Assembly: GCA_016713435.1 (NCBI GenBank)
Contig: JADJPD010000038.1
Coordinates: 1 to 9,741 of the forward strand
Source of the DNA: Gemmatimonadota bacterium
GTDB taxonomy: Bacteria > Gemmatimonadota > Gemmatimonadetes > Gemmatimonadales > GWC2-71-9
Reading direction: 5' to 3'
DNA: 9,741 bases
Each line of letters begins with the position of its first letter. Position 1 is the stretch's first letter. The translations under genes and the position numbers were made by a program. Of this stretch, positions 9,459-9,741 are shown one piece after another. Under the pieces are notes generated by a model. The model worked only from the letters and a program-made list of their open reading frames with translations. It was not told where the DNA came from and did not search any database.

Positions 9459-9741
9459 GCCGCCACCGCGGGCCGCACGGCTTGCGCCTCGAGCCATGCC
9501 TGGAACATCAGCACGTCCCACAGCATGAACGGCTGGCCGCCGCCCCGCTCCGGTGCGCCCGCCACACCCGCTCCACCGCCGCGGGGTCGAAGAAGCCCTC
9601 CGCCGGAGCCGCGCCGGCGCCAGCAGCGCCTCCGCCCACTCCGCGAGCGGCCCCCGGAGCCACCGGTCGATCGGCACCCCGAAGCCCATCTTGGGCCGCT
9701 CCACCAGCGCCGCCGGCACGTGCCGGTGCAGCAGTTCCCGG
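9455..9741 (-). CDS. AsnB-like amidotransferase, C-terminal end (5' part outside window)
   Basis: This is the tail of an asparagine-synthetase-type (glutamine-hydrolysing) amidotransferase. The N-terminal glutaminase and the ATP-binding SGGxDSS loop lie beyond the right edge. The visible part carries the typical C-terminal signature RPKMGFGVPIDRWLRG, then EGFFDPAAVERVW and a QPFMLWDVLMFQAWLE ending, which is diagnostic for the synthetase domain of polysaccharide-locus AsnB proteins. Two frame jumps break it: one at the CC at 9603-9604 and one at the CCCC at 9543-9546 (plus strand). Each is repaired by adding one G on the coding strand. The stop TGA (9457-9455) overlaps the flippase GTG start in a GTGA junction. 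In such loci this family is thought to amidate uronic acids; that role is inferred here. It is clearly divergent from the second AsnB of the window (KMGFG versus KSGFG), so it is not a recent duplicate. Confidence 0.85.
   Translation of the reverse strand, partial: GNCCTGTCRRRWWSGPRWASGCRSTGGSGGRSRSGRRRCWRRRGSGGGLLRPRGGGAGVAGAPERGGGQPFMLWDVLMFQAWLEAQAVRPAVAA

Noticed and set aside
8076..9719. Apparent AsnB tail-flippase fusion
   Set aside because: After two frame repairs the AsnB tail ends at the TGA at 9455-9457, and the flippase has its own overlapping GTG start.
1..9741. Genes as true pseudogenes of a decayed locus
   Set aside because: Catalytic motifs are preserved on both sides of the jumps and no premature stops arise by substitution. 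The indels are of one kind (G loss), which fits error better than decay.
1..9741. Phase-variable G tracts controlling expression
   Set aside because: The runs involved are only two to six bases long and spread over all genes, unlike the single long tracts of contingency loci.
1..9741. RNA genes, CRISPR arrays, insertion sequences, terminators
   Set aside because: There is no intergenic space, no repeated array and no transposase motif in any frame. I saw no structure beyond that expected of GC-rich coding DNA.

Overview
The window is very GC-rich, and every gene I can support lies on the minus strand in one tightly packed operon (transcription runs from high to low coordinates). It is an interior piece of a Wzx/Wzy-type surface polysaccharide (O-antigen, capsule or EPS) biosynthesis locus from a high-GC bacterium. 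The base composition and gene types would fit a soil or environmental lineage such as Gemmatimonadota, Myxococcota or Acidobacteriota. Nothing in the window fixes the phylum.

Layout in transcription order: (1) the C-terminal end of an AsnB-like amidotransferase, cut by the right edge (9741-9455); (2) an intact Wzx-type flippase (9458-8076); (3) a SAM-dependent methyltransferase with a long unrecognised N-terminal half (8079-6655); (4) a Wzy/O-antigen-ligase-type membrane protein (6645-5332); (5) and (6) two family-4 type glycosyltransferases (5335-4239 and 4242-3062); (7) a full-length second AsnB-like amidotransferase (3062-1051); (8) the ADH-like N-terminal half of a probable bi-domain oxidoreductase, cut by the left edge (1054-1). 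Adjacent genes overlap by 1-4 bases (GTGA, ATGA or TGATG junctions), with one 9-base gap before the polymerase. There is no gene-free stretch, so no promoter or terminator is expected inside the window and none was seen.

Likely teamwork: the glycosyltransferases build a lipid-linked repeat unit, the amidotransferases and methyltransferase decorate it or its precursor sugars, the flippase moves it across the inner membrane and the Wzy-like protein polymerises it. No initiating glycosylphosphotransferase, chain-length regulator or export channel lies in the window.

The main oddity is sequence quality. I count about 27 places where the coding frame jumps, in every gene except the flippase. Almost all are explained by loss of one or two bases from short G runs on the coding strand, and restoring them gives back family motifs. 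I read this as uncorrected homopolymer-type sequencing or assembly error, not gene decay. Coordinates below therefore span composite genes whose frame must be stitched. I see no clearly new biological system here. The best novelty candidate is the unrecognised N-terminal half of the methyltransferase.
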